Assembly: GCF_025947285.1 (NCBI RefSeq)
Contig: NZ_CP110008.1
Coordinates: 1,627,001-1,691,000, forward strand
Source: Flavobacterium sp. N2820
Lineage (GTDB): Bacteria > Bacteroidota > Bacteroidia > Flavobacteriales > Flavobacteriaceae
Length of the DNA stretch: 64,000 nt
Direction of reading: 5' to 3'
A program made the translations under genes and the position numbers. The notes below the pieces were generated by a model. The model saw only the letters and a list, made by a program, of their open reading frames with translations. It was not told the DNA's origin and ran no database searches. Below, one piece after another: positions 17,253-24,978 of this stretch (within the stretch, counting starts at the first letter, position 1; each line of letters begins with the position of its first letter).

Positions 17253-17482
17253 TGATAAGAACCATTTTTTTAATAACCGCAATAATCATTTTTACACTTG
17301 GAGTTGCACTCCAGTTTATTTGCACGCTTCAACACATAAGCCTTTTATGCTTTGGCGTTTCAAGTTTAATGTTTTTACTCTTAAAAGACAAACCAATTAA
17401 AAAGGCAACCAACAATTGCAAAGGAAACTGTAAAAATTGTGCATGTAAAATCAATTATGATGAACAACATAACCAAACGTAA
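17252..17482 (+). CDS. Small membrane protein with Cys-rich tail
   Basis: 76 residues. Two membrane helices (about 5-25 and 29-46) are followed by CKGNCKNCACKINY. It overlaps the preceding gene by one base (TAATG). This is the second Cys-rich membrane protein in the same operon. Confidence 0.55.
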   Translation: MIRTIFLITAIIIFTLGVALQFICTLQHISLLCFGVSSLMFLLLKDKPIKKATNNCKGNCKNCACKINYDEQHNQT

Positions 17483-17738
17483 CCGACTACTGGAGCAATA
17501 CAAATCCTACGAGGATTATTTGCCCTTTTGCCCTTCAGAAAACAAACCAAAGTTAATGGAGGAAATGCTAAGAATTAACGACCAAATAAAAAAGATTCAC
17601 ACAATGACACTTTCACAGCTACAAACCCAAGTTGATGAATATGTCGACACCAAAAAAAGCAAACTAAATGAAAGTAGAACTATCCCTATTGGCAGAAACA
17701 TATATAATAATTGCGGGAGCCTTACAGCCAGTTTATAA
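17457..17738 (+). CDS. Small hypothetical phage protein
   Basis: 93 residues from ATG 17457 (MMNNITKRNRLLEQYKSYED), helical. It overlaps the next gene by 71 bp, unusually much for this operon; the last residues may not be genuine, since an indel or shift near 17640-17665 would end it just before the next ATG. Confidence 0.45.
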   Translation: MMNNITKRNRLLEQYKSYEDYLPFCPSENKPKLMEEMLRINDQIKKIHTMTLSQLQTQVDEYVDTKKSKLNESRTIPIGRNIYNNCGSLTASL

Positions 17739-18000
17739 CAGTAAATCTCACACAAGAAGAGAAAAGTCTACTTTATCAATTGCCCTTGATGTTGTTGCAA
17801 AAGTTGATAGTAAAGTATGTAGCTTAAAAGGTAAAACATCTTTGTTTTCACAAAAAAAGAAAGTCAAACTTTCACTTAAACATCATGAAGCGGATATGTT
17901 AGAATTATTATTAATTGACCAAATTCAGTATGCGACTGAGCCATACATCAAAGGTCAAATTCAAAAAACAATTGATCAACTAAATCAAAAGCTAGCGTAA
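17668..18000 (+). CDS. Hypothetical phage early protein
   Basis: 110 residues beginning MKVELSLLAETYIIIAGALQ; the ATG follows an in-frame TAA directly. The C-terminal half is helical (KHHEADMLELLLIDQIQYAT). Its stop overlaps the next ATG (TAATG). No function recognised. Confidence 0.55.
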   Translation: MKVELSLLAETYIIIAGALQPVYNSKSHTRREKSTLSIALDVVAKVDSKVCSLKGKTSLFSQKKKVKLSLKHHEADMLELLLIDQIQYATEPYIKGQIQKTIDQLNQKLA

Positions 18001-18458
18001 TGGAACTGCAAACCACATACAGAGCAAAAGGCAAAACAATAGGTCTCGAGTTCTTGTTTAAATACGACTTAAACGGCAATTTAAAGGTTTTTGAAATTGT
18101 GGAAGGAGAGCTAAACACGGAGCAAATGATTTGGTTATTTAGTAGCAACTTTCCAGCAACTGAAGAAATAATAAAAACCAAGTGGATTAAGCTAGATAAG
18201 TACAAGAAAGTATTTGAAATAACCACATCGCCCGCCGTTATAACCTTTGATGCTCTCTGGAACCTATACGACTATAAAGTAAAACGTTTTGACGCTGAGA
18301 AGTCATTTAAAAAGCTAAAAGAACATGAAATAATAAAGTGCTTTACATCGATACCAGGATACAACAAATACCTATACCGAAAACAAATAGCAAAAGCGCA
18401 TTTATCAACATTTATCAACCGCAGATATTTTGAGGACGATTATAACAAAGTACAATAA
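18000..18458 (+). CDS. DnaT-like phage replication accessory protein (candidate)
   Basis: 152 residues. The C-terminal half (about 85-150) has FDALWNLYDYKVKRFDAEKS, then a helix, then LSTFINRRYFEDDY. This resembles the C-terminus of phage replisome organisers and DnaT-like proteins (pattern FWxxYP-K...AxKxW...WLxxxRWEDE). A replisome-loading role would suit a phage that replicates by transposition. Weak but specific pattern. Confidence 0.5.
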   Translation: MELQTTYRAKGKTIGLEFLFKYDLNGNLKVFEIVEGELNTEQMIWLFSSNFPATEEIIKTKWIKLDKYKKVFEITTSPAVITFDALWNLYDYKVKRFDAEKSFKKLKEHEIIKCFTSIPGYNKYLYRKQIAKAHLSTFINRRYFEDDYNKVQ

Positions 18459-18460
18459 CT

Positions 18461-18781
18461 ATGGAACAGGAAGATTTAAGAGCCAAAGTAAATAGAATTA
18501 ATGCTATTCTATTTCAAACAGGATTAACGAGCGTGCAAGTTGATACATTTTGGAAAAAAATGAGAGCAGAATACTTTAAAAGAAAGAAAATGCAAGCCAT
18601 TTGTAACGCAATTGGAGAACTCAAAAAAGGTGCAACGGCAATTAAGGATTTCGGAAACTCATTAGATGAATTAAATCCAGCTATTAAAGAGCTAACGGGA
18701 AGTTGTTACGCAATTAAAAACTATCAGAGCCAAACAAGAAACGTAGTGCCAACAAATTTTTATAAAAGATGCCACAAGTAA
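18461..18781 (+). CDS. Hypothetical phage early protein, helical
   Basis: 106 residues, Lys-rich and helical, possibly coiled coil around 45-85. It is adjacent to the DnaT-like gene and overlaps the next gene by 13 bp. Not recognised. Confidence 0.55.
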   Translation: MEQEDLRAKVNRINAILFQTGLTSVQVDTFWKKMRAEYFKRKKMQAICNAIGELKKGATAIKDFGNSLDELNPAIKELTGSCYAIKNYQSQTRNVVPTNFYKRCHK

Positions 18782-18954
18782 CCAAAGTAATGCACATTGA
18801 AATTACACCAGAGCAGTTCCTGGACAACTGCTCTGATAACGAACTAAAAGAAATTGATTTATTAATACAATCCCAACGCTTCCAGAACCGAATAAACGGG
18901 GTTAAAATAAGCGGATTTAAACAAGCTAAAAAAGAAGATGACAAAACAAAGTAA
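18769..18954 (+). CDS. Small hypothetical phage protein
   Basis: 61 residues (starts MPQVTKVMHIEITPEQFLDN), helical, overlapping the genes on both sides. The start may instead be the later ATG at 18790. Not recognised. Confidence 0.5.
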   Translation: MPQVTKVMHIEITPEQFLDNCSDNELKEIDLLIQSQRFQNRINGVKISGFKQAKKEDDKTK

Positions 18955-19150
18955 AAAACACAGCATTTTAGAAAGCGTTGCCAATACGATAATTGGCTTA
19001 GTGGTAAGTTACCTAGTACAGCTATTAGTATTTCCACTATACGGCATACAAATAAGCCACAGCACGAATATTCAAATAACCTTGATATTCTTTATTATTT
19101 CATTCACTCGCTCTTATGTAGTTCGTAGAGCATTTAACAAATTAAAATAA
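18938..19150 (+). CDS. DUF7220-like small membrane protein
   Basis: 70 residues with two membrane helices (about 13-34 and 45-60) and the ending RSYVVRRAFNKLK. The arrangement (N-terminal ESVANTIIGLVVSYLVQ, C-terminal FTRSYVVRRAFN) fits the phage family I know as DUF7220; its role is unknown. Confidence 0.6.
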   Translation: MTKQSKKHSILESVANTIIGLVVSYLVQLLVFPLYGIQISHSTNIQITLIFFIISFTRSYVVRRAFNKLK

Positions 19151-19156
19151 ATCAAC

Positions 19157-19396
19157 ATGCAAAAAGAAATTTACTTCAGAATTATTGAATTAGAAAATCA
19201 TCAAGTTTTATTACAAAAATCATGGAATGAAGATGACGACAAACCTAGTTTAATTTTTACATTTAACTTGAAAAGTTGTTGTATAAACAAAACCCATAGT
19301 TTTACCAATGAAATTTCCAGAGATAAAGTATTTGATACTTTTACTGATGAACAGGCTCAAAATATGATTGATTCAACGTCTAAACTTTTTGATTAA
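19157..19396 (+). CDS. Small hypothetical phage protein
   Basis: 79 residues with a beta-rich N-terminus, no motif recognised. It ends at 19396 where the next ATG begins. Confidence 0.5.
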   Translation: MQKEIYFRIIELENHQVLLQKSWNEDDDKPSLIFTFNLKSCCINKTHSFTNEISRDKVFDTFTDEQAQNMIDSTSKLFD

Positions 19397-19917
19397 TGAT
19401 TCTACCATTTAGCCAACAATTAAACGGAAAGCCTACCTACTTTGTAGAGAAAGTATTAAACGGTCTTTTAAGAAAAGAAATAGATCCATCAGGCGACCTT
19501 CTGACAAGCGTAGTTGAATTTGCTAGAAAAAGCGATGCAACTTATGGTTGGACACTTGAAAATATTTACCAAGTAAAGCCAAAATTCCACACCATCAGAG
19601 AAGACAAAAAAAACCGATGGAAGGTTGGTACTAAAATTGATTTCTTTATCAATTGCCGTCAAAAAGATATGTTTCGCTTTGCTCCAGTTCTGCCTGTAGT
19701 GAGTATTCAAAGGGTTTTTATGACATATTTACCACAATGTGGTAATGGGTTTGAGCTTTCAATTAACGGAAGAAAGCTAGCACCAAACGAAATAGAAATA
19801 CTTGCAATTAATGATGGCTTTGACTCTATAGAGGAATTTGAAAATTATTTTATTTCGGTAATGAAAGATGACGAGTTTTCGGGTAAAATTATTCACTGGA
19901 CAGATTTTAAATACTAA
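19396..19917 (+). CDS. ASCH/PUA-like domain protein (candidate)
   Basis: 173 residues. KFHTIREDKKNRWKVGTKID is close to the HTIR-containing ASCH motif, and a beta strand with FAPVLPVVSIQ follows, typical of the PUA-like fold. ASCH proteins bind RNA or modified nucleic acids. In this phage it may be linked to nucleic-acid metabolism or the right-end cassette (inference). Starts overlapping the upstream stop. Confidence 0.5.
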   Translation: MILPFSQQLNGKPTYFVEKVLNGLLRKEIDPSGDLLTSVVEFARKSDATYGWTLENIYQVKPKFHTIREDKKNRWKVGTKIDFFINCRQKDMFRFAPVLPVVSIQRVFMTYLPQCGNGFELSINGRKLAPNEIEILAINDGFDSIEEFENYFISVMKDDEFSGKIIHWTDFKY

Positions 19918-19919
19918 TT

Positions 19920-20126
19920 ATGATAACATCGCAACAAATAGAGGCAACAAAAGCCTTTCAGGAACTAGAAAAAGTAACGCAAAGCATCTACAGACGTAAG
20001 CAAATGATGGATCAAGTAAAGCAAGAACTTCAAATTGCTAAAAACGTTGGCTTTGAACAATACGAATCTGTATATCATCCCAGACCGTATGTTGGAAAAG
20101 TAATTAAAGAGTTATTAGAAATTTAA
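19920..20126 (+). CDS. Small hypothetical phage protein, helical
   Basis: 68 residues with a helical N-terminal half (IEATKAFQELEKVTQSIYRR). Two bp after the ASCH-like gene. Not recognised. Confidence 0.5.
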   Translation: MITSQQIEATKAFQELEKVTQSIYRRKQMMDQVKQELQIAKNVGFEQYESVYHPRPYVGKVIKELLEI

Positions 20127-20134
20127 TATATTTG
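20127..20134 (+). promoter_or_regulatory. -7 promoter element TATATTTG
   Basis: Perfect TAnnTTTG at the end of the preceding gene, 15 nt before the ATG at 20150. No TTG -33 box at the usual distance. Confidence 0.4.
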
Positions 20135-20149
20135 TCAAAAGCAAAAAAA

Positions 20150-20401
20150 ATGGAATTAACTAAAGAAGAATACCAAAAAAAAAGAGAAGAAATAATAAAC
20201 AATTTCACTCAAGGATTTATTGATAAAACATATAATAATAATGCCTATACTATGGCAATTATTGAAAGTTTAATTAGAAATGAAAATCCATATAATATTA
20301 TTGAAAAACTTGTTATTAATCAAGACATTCTAATTAAAAAATTAAATGAAGTGATTACTAATTCTCCTATGCCTCCAATAATAATACAAAATCAAAAATA
20401 A
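20150..20401 (+). CDS. Small hypothetical protein with AT-rich codons
   Basis: 83 residues from the ATG at 20150 (MELTKEEYQKKREEIINNFT); the TTG at 20132 in the same frame belongs to the promoter element. More AT-rich than the neighbouring phage genes and preceded by its own promoter, so possibly a later acquisition (moron). No function recognised. Confidence 0.5.
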   Translation: MELTKEEYQKKREEIINNFTQGFIDKTYNNNAYTMAIIESLIRNENPYNIIEKLVINQDILIKKLNEVITNSPMPPIIIQNQK

Positions 20402-20408
20402 AACAACC

Positions 20409-20870
20409 ATGAAAAAATTATTTTCCCTTTTATTGCTCATAACCTTTGGAGCATTTGCACAAGATAAAGCAACCATTAACGCAATGGTGCAATCTAATAC
20501 AGTTGAAGAGATAAAAGCTACCTCCGACAAAATTTCAGTTCTTGCAGCGGATAAATTTAACTTTTACAAAGTAACTGATAGAACTTTACGAGAGGACAAA
20601 TTTAAAGTTGTGGTTTATACTCCCGCATCAATGACCGAAGAGGAAAAGCAAGAGTTTACACCCGAAGAAAAAGCAAAGTGCTTATTGGTAGTTTGGAAAG
20701 CAACTGAAAGCGGATATACATTTTATGATGTAACAAGTACGGAGCAAAACCTTAAACCTTTCTGGAACCAAACATTTACCACAACCGACACACAATACCG
20801 AGTGAATAAAGAGCTCAAGTATAAAATAGTCCGAAATGAAGAAACCTACAGTATTTTAAAATCTTATTAA
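20409..20870 (+). CDS. Hypothetical exported protein
   Basis: 153 residues. Signal peptide MKKLFSLLLLITFGAFAQ, mature part without membrane helix; ends NEETYSILKSY. An exported protein in the early region of a prophage could act in superinfection exclusion or host envelope change; this is speculation. Confidence 0.55.
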   Translation: MKKLFSLLLLITFGAFAQDKATINAMVQSNTVEEIKATSDKISVLAADKFNFYKVTDRTLREDKFKVVVYTPASMTEEEKQEFTPEEKAKCLLVVWKATESGYTFYDVTSTEQNLKPFWNQTFTTTDTQYRVNKELKYKIVRNEETYSILKSY

Positions 20871-21104
20871 ATGGACTCTAAAACGGCAACAATAACAATA
20901 GAAATGGCTGGAGGTTTTGATATTGATTTTTCAAAAAGTACAGAAGAAATAGAAAAATTTATAGTGGATAATTTAATTAAAGAGTTGACTTTTAGAAAAG
21001 AATCAGTAAAAATGGCCACACTTACTGAAAAGAAAAAAGACAAACCTATGTTTAGAAGTATTAAATTTAAAGAAATAAAACAAAACATTGAACTTTTATT
21101 TTAA
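20871..21104 (+). CDS. Small hypothetical phage protein
   Basis: 77 residues, directly after the exported protein with no gap. Beta start (SKTATITIEMAGGFDIDFSK), then helical. Last gene before a strong terminator. Confidence 0.5.
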   Translation: MDSKTATITIEMAGGFDIDFSKSTEEIEKFIVDNLIKELTFRKESVKMATLTEKKKDKPMFRSIKFKEIKQNIELLF

Positions 21105-21110
21105 TAAATT

Positions 21111-21141
21111 AAAAACCCGACTGATTACGTCGGGTTTTTTT
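21111..21141 (+). terminator. Terminator of the early region
   Basis: ACCCGAC (21115-21121) pairs with GTCGGGT (21129-21135), followed by TTTTTTT. Closes the long early operon. Confidence 0.9.
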
Positions 21142-21157
21142 GTGTGAAATATTTTCT

Positions 21158-21165
21158 TACTTTTG
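21158..21165 (+). promoter_or_regulatory. -7 promoter element TACTTTTG
   Basis: Perfect TAnnTTTG just after the early terminator, with a TTG at 21140-21142 (15-nt spacer, slightly short). It ends 4 nt before the ATG at 21170, so the transcript would be essentially leaderless. Confidence 0.5.
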
Positions 21166-21169
21166 CTAT

Positions 21170-21451
21170 ATGTCAGTAGGGAACAACAATAGAGCAATTG
21201 GTATTCAAAAGAATAAGCTACTCCGATACAAAAAAATTAAAGAATTGTATCAGGATTCAGTTAAGGATCATCCGCACGTGCCTACGACTAAAATTCTTAG
21301 TGAATACATTTACCCTGTTTACCCAATTTCCCGCACTACTTTATACGAGGTTCTTTGTACGCCAATAAATAAGCTACTTAGAGAACTGGAAGAAATGGAA
21401 ACCAAACAACTTGCCATTCAAAAAGCACAAGTAAGACTATTTCCCGACTAA
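21170..21451 (+). CDS. Putative HTH regulator (middle/late activator position)
   Basis: 93 residues from ATG 21170 (MSVGNNNRAIGIQKNKLLRY). The segment starting TTKILSEYIYPVYPISRTTLY looks like a helix-turn-helix. The gene has its own promoter and lies between early and structural genes, where Mu has the activators Mor and C, but I see no Mor-family signature. It ends overlapping the facing gp37-like gene by 4 bp. Confidence 0.55.
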   Translation: MSVGNNNRAIGIQKNKLLRYKKIKELYQDSVKDHPHVPTTKILSEYIYPVYPISRTTLYEVLCTPINKLLRELEEMETKQLAIQKAQVRLFPD

Positions 21452-21900
21452 ATATTTGCCGAGCTTATCTCGTAAACAATTTGATACTCCTGTATTCCAT
21501 CATCACGGCGCACTCGTTTGTGGCTTTTTCTCATTAATGCCCCAGTATTTGCCGTAGGTTTCCATCCGTGCACTTTTTTATGCACATCATCAAGAAGACC
21601 AAAAACCGACCACGCATTATCCTTTTGACCTTGCGGTGCTCTACTACTAGTGTTTGATAATTTTAGGTTCGCAATTGTAATGGTTATACTTCCTGCAGCA
21701 GTTTGTCTATTAACGGGAGTAGCACTATTATCACGACCTATGTTTTCAAAAACTAAACTAGCAATATCAATAAGCGCACAAGGAAACTGTGCGGGCGGGT
21801 TTGGACTGTAGTCGTCTAATTGTCCCCAATCCTCGTCTACATATTTAAGCGCCGTTACTTCGGCAACTTTGTTCTGTATAGCTTGTATAATATCTTGCAT
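21448..21900 (-). CDS. Mu gp37-like (DUF1834-type) tail/head completion protein
   Basis: 150 residues. Position after the gpG-like gene and size fit the gp37 family of Mu-like phages, thought to act at the head-tail connection or tail terminator. The C-terminal DDGIQEYQIVYEISSA is typical of such proteins. Last gene of the leftward head operon. Confidence 0.6.
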   Translation of the reverse strand: MQDIIQAIQNKVAEVTALKYVDEDWGQLDDYSPNPPAQFPCALIDIASLVFENIGRDNSATPVNRQTAAGSITITIANLKLSNTSSRAPQGQKDNAWSVFGLLDDVHKKVHGWKPTANTGALMRKSHKRVRRDDGIQEYQIVYEISSANI

Positions 21901-22427
21901 TATTTTTTCATTTGGTTAAAAATATAATCTTTAAATTCTTGTACATTTAAGTCCACAATATCCTCAACTCTTTGCCTTACGATTGGATGGTCGCCAATAA
22001 ACTGTCGTTGCTCTATTTTCATTTTAGCACCAACTTTCTGAAGTGCTAAGTTTTTCCATTGTTGCGCCTCTGCAGACAAACGTTGCGCACGTTCTCCTTT
22101 TCCTTTTGACGCTCCTGAAGCTTTGTAATACATTGCCCAAAAAAAGCGTTTCATTTTTTCAGTTACTTCAATTTCTCCGCCGTCGTTATTTATAGATGCA
22201 TAAGGCAAAGAACTACTCCAGTTTATATCGTTTGAACTTTGCTTACTTCTAATTGAGCGACGCAAGTTCCCAGAGCGAACCATTAAAGAGCCACGTCTAT
22301 TAGGTAAATTTGTACCTCGCCATTTGTTTGTAAAAAATCCTTTCCGTTCAAAGTTTCGGTCAAACTCTTCCGTTAAGTCCACTCGAATATCAGAGAGAAT
22401 ATTTTTAGTAAAGTCTTTAATTTCCAT
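21900..22427 (-). CDS. Phage virion morphogenesis protein (Mu gpG-like)
   Basis: 175 residues. FERKGFFTNKWRGTNLPNR, RSGNLRRSIRSK, then LPYASINNDGGEIEVTEKMK is the well-known pattern of the gpG/virion morphogenesis family, needed for tail-head completion. Overlaps the gp37-like gene by one base and the gpF-like gene by 11 bp. Confidence 0.82.
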   Translation of the reverse strand: MEIKDFTKNILSDIRVDLTEEFDRNFERKGFFTNKWRGTNLPNRRGSLMVRSGNLRRSIRSKQSSNDINWSSSLPYASINNDGGEIEVTEKMKRFFWAMYYKASGASKGKGERAQRLSAEAQQWKNLALQKVGAKMKIEQRQFIGDHPIVRQRVEDIVDLNVQEFKDYIFNQMKK

Positions 22428-23265
22428 CTTTCAATTTACTTGCTCCAGCTACTTTATTGTATGGATGTTTTGGCGGCATTAACTTTTGTTCTTTGCCCGG
22501 GTTAAATCTAAAAATCTCAAGTCGGTTTTTGCCGTCCTTTCCAATTTCGGTTGTCGCTTTCTCTCCCGCTTTAATTGACTTATCCGATTCGCTCGCCTCG
22601 TACTTATCTTTTAGAACCTCCACAGCTGTGCATCGACAACGCCAACCATTTGGAGGATAAAAGCTATTCCAAAAAGCGTCTTCTTTTGGTAACGTAATAT
22701 CGTGCAATGCTTTGTGGCTATCACGCACACGGTCATCGCTCGCTGTTCTATACTGTAAGTTGTAACGCTCCGAAGTTCCTAACTCAGACCATTTGGCAGC
22801 CATTTCCGACGAGTTAATTGCAAACTGGTATTCTGCCTCCAAGTACGTTTGATTATACAACACGTTTAATCTGTCGAACTCGCTCGCTAATTCTTTGTAC
22901 GGCTTAATTGTTCCGTCCTCATTTAATAGCAACTGCGAAGCTTCAAAAAGTTGCGCATTGGCTTTTAAACCTCCAAACAAAAAAGCATCGCTTTGTAAAG
23001 CCTTTTTCATTTGCTCGGGCATATCGTTGTCCTTGATTCCTAAATTTAAAATATCATACGTTCCCTTGATTAGGTTTTGGTATGCTTTTTCTTTTTTCAG
23101 GTCTTCAGGTTTGTAGCCTTTGTTCTTGTGCAACTGTTTAAAAGCCTTTAACGAGGTGTTTAAAAAGCGTTTAAACGTATCGTTTAAAGAAAGATTTAAA
23201 CGCTTTTTTTCGGCTTGACAGTCGTTACAACCACAATCATATAAATAATTTAATCGTGTATGCAA
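22417..23265 (-). CDS. Phage minor head protein (Mu gpF-like)
   Basis: 282 residues. The C-terminal head-morphogenesis motif is clear: YRTASDDRVRDSHKALHDI, then FYPPNGWRCRCTAVEVLK. Members are minor capsid proteins acting with the portal. An N-terminal Cys pair (YDCGCNDCQ) may bind metal. Located downstream of the portal gene. Confidence 0.85.
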   Translation of the reverse strand: MHTRLNYLYDCGCNDCQAEKKRLNLSLNDTFKRFLNTSLKAFKQLHKNKGYKPEDLKKEKAYQNLIKGTYDILNLGIKDNDMPEQMKKALQSDAFLFGGLKANAQLFEASQLLLNEDGTIKPYKELASEFDRLNVLYNQTYLEAEYQFAINSSEMAAKWSELGTSERYNLQYRTASDDRVRDSHKALHDITLPKEDAFWNSFYPPNGWRCRCTAVEVLKDKYEASESDKSIKAGEKATTEIGKDGKNRLEIFRFNPGKEQKLMPPKHPYNKVAGASKLKDGN

Positions 23266-23285
23266 TGCCCCGAAATAATCAGGGC

Positions 23286-24509
23286 TTAAACGAAAAAACC
23301 GTCTTCGATACTTAGCGATAATTTGTTAGCGGGTTCCGCTTTTTTAGCCCCTACAACTTCAATTCCAAATTTAGTCTTTACCCAAGTTGGGTTTACCTCA
23401 AAAAAGTTAGCAGCCTGCACTGTCATTTTCCAAAGCTCTGTTAAATCTTCCGTTGGATCAAAACCAAAACTTACGCCTTCAGGAATAATTCCTAAAAGTA
23501 CAAGACCAGGAATAACGGTTGTATTCCAGTGTTGCTCCAATAGTGTTAAATCACTATCAACTAAATCCTGAACAATTGAAATACTTGCCGTTTCTTTTGC
23601 ATTGGAACCGTTGGCAGTATCTTGACCCACAACAGCTCCAGAAATGCCCATCGACATTTCATTATTACAAAGCGTAATTAAGTTTTTATAAACATCTCCG
23701 TTTGTCGTAACGCCTTTCGCAAACTCAAAACTTTCAGAGTCGTCAATAATGAACCAAGCAGCAGAACCCATGTCGGTCATCATTTGTTTAGCTCGGTTAA
23801 CCATTACTTTATCCTGTGTGTTTGTTTTCATCACACGAGGCGGAACTCCGTATATTTCGGCTAGTTCACTCCAGCAACTTTGAGAAAATCTTTTGAATAA
23901 AACGTGTGGCACGCATCCATTCAAAAGTCCTAAGTCTTTATTATCTCCAAACTCCATCAACCAAGAGCCGTATTCCTTTTGTTTTCGATACTCTATTTTT
24001 TTACCGTCATCAGTATAATCAAAGAATATCAAACCATTTACAGGGTCAACGTTTTGACGTGGAATTAATGTAGTAGTAAGCTTTTCATTTTCATAGTTTA
24101 GCTCAACTAAAGAGTGTCCGTTGTAAACTGTTTCTAAAATAGCTTTGTTGATTCCATACACCCAATTTTGATTGTTCAAAAGGTCGGTAAGTTCCTGGTC
24201 AATCTTTCCGTTTTTGTCTTTAATTACAAAGGCTCTGGAAAGCGACTTTAACATACGGTTGTTAATTTGCGAGCGTAGGTGTAAATCCTTTTGAATTTCG
24301 GCATACAAATTATACAACGGATAACGTTTGGCGTTTTCTGCTGCAGTTGCTAATTGTTGAGCAGACAGCCACTCTTTAATATCTTTTCGAGTTTGCGTAA
24401 TTGTTTTTGGAACAATTCCAGAAACATAATTTTTGCCTGTTCCTTTAACCTTCCAAACGCCTTGCCCTGCTAATTCGAATACAGGTATTTTATTGTTATT
24501 ATTCTCCAT
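23286..24509 (-). CDS. Phage portal protein (DUF935, Mu gp29-like)
   Basis: 407 residues, somewhat shorter than typical gp29. DUF935 features: QIQ-type start near RKDIKEWLSAQQLATAAENA, AEIYGVPPRVMKTN, then GQDTANGSNAKETASI. Forms the ring through which DNA enters the head and to which the terminase docks. Confidence 0.85.
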   Translation of the reverse strand: MENNNNKIPVFELAGQGVWKVKGTGKNYVSGIVPKTITQTRKDIKEWLSAQQLATAAENAKRYPLYNLYAEIQKDLHLRSQINNRMLKSLSRAFVIKDKNGKIDQELTDLLNNQNWVYGINKAILETVYNGHSLVELNYENEKLTTTLIPRQNVDPVNGLIFFDYTDDGKKIEYRKQKEYGSWLMEFGDNKDLGLLNGCVPHVLFKRFSQSCWSELAEIYGVPPRVMKTNTQDKVMVNRAKQMMTDMGSAAWFIIDDSESFEFAKGVTTNGDVYKNLITLCNNEMSMGISGAVVGQDTANGSNAKETASISIVQDLVDSDLTLLEQHWNTTVIPGLVLLGIIPEGVSFGFDPTEDLTELWKMTVQAANFFEVNPTWVKTKFGIEVVGAKKAEPANKLSLSIEDGFFV

Positions 24510-24511
24510 AA

Positions 24512-24973
24512 TTAATAATCATGATTAAATTTTGCTCTTGATCCAAATTGAAATGGTTGTGTGTCGCCAGCACTTTCCTCGGTTCTATCTAGTTGCGGAA
24601 GTGAAGAAAGGTTAATTGTTCCGTTTGCTATTTTAGTGAACCATGCAATGGCTCTGTCGTAGCGTTCCTTTGCCTTTTCGTAAATGAAGTCGGCATTGCA
24701 AAGCTCTGCAATGTGCCATTTTGCTAATGTGCAACAATGCTGTAGAATTAAGGAATTGCGGTCTAATCCAGTAGCTCCAAAAATTGCATCAACATCATAA
24801 AGCAAACGCCCATCCAACCACTTTTTGTTATCTGGGTTTGGTGTTAAATAACTTTTAGCCTCTTCAATAGCAGCCGCAATTCCTTGTGCCACAATATCGT
24901 CGTCGCCTTCTGTTATTTGGTCTAATTGGTAATCGTAGATAACGTTACCTAAGTCTTCTTTTGTTATAAACAT
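24512..24973 (-). CDS. Mu gp36-like protein (DUF1320)
   Basis: 153 residues: FITKEDLGNVIYDYQLDQIT, then IEEAKSYLTPN and AKERYDRAIAWFTKIANGT are the DUF1320 pattern (head-tail adaptor-like). In Mu this gene follows the capsid gene; here it sits between terminase and portal. Confidence 0.75.
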   Translation of the reverse strand: MFITKEDLGNVIYDYQLDQITEGDDDIVAQGIAAAIEEAKSYLTPNPDNKKWLDGRLLYDVDAIFGATGLDRNSLILQHCCTLAKWHIAELCNADFIYEKAKERYDRAIAWFTKIANGTINLSSLPQLDRTEESAGDTQPFQFGSRAKFNHDY

Positions 24974-24978
24974 GGTTT

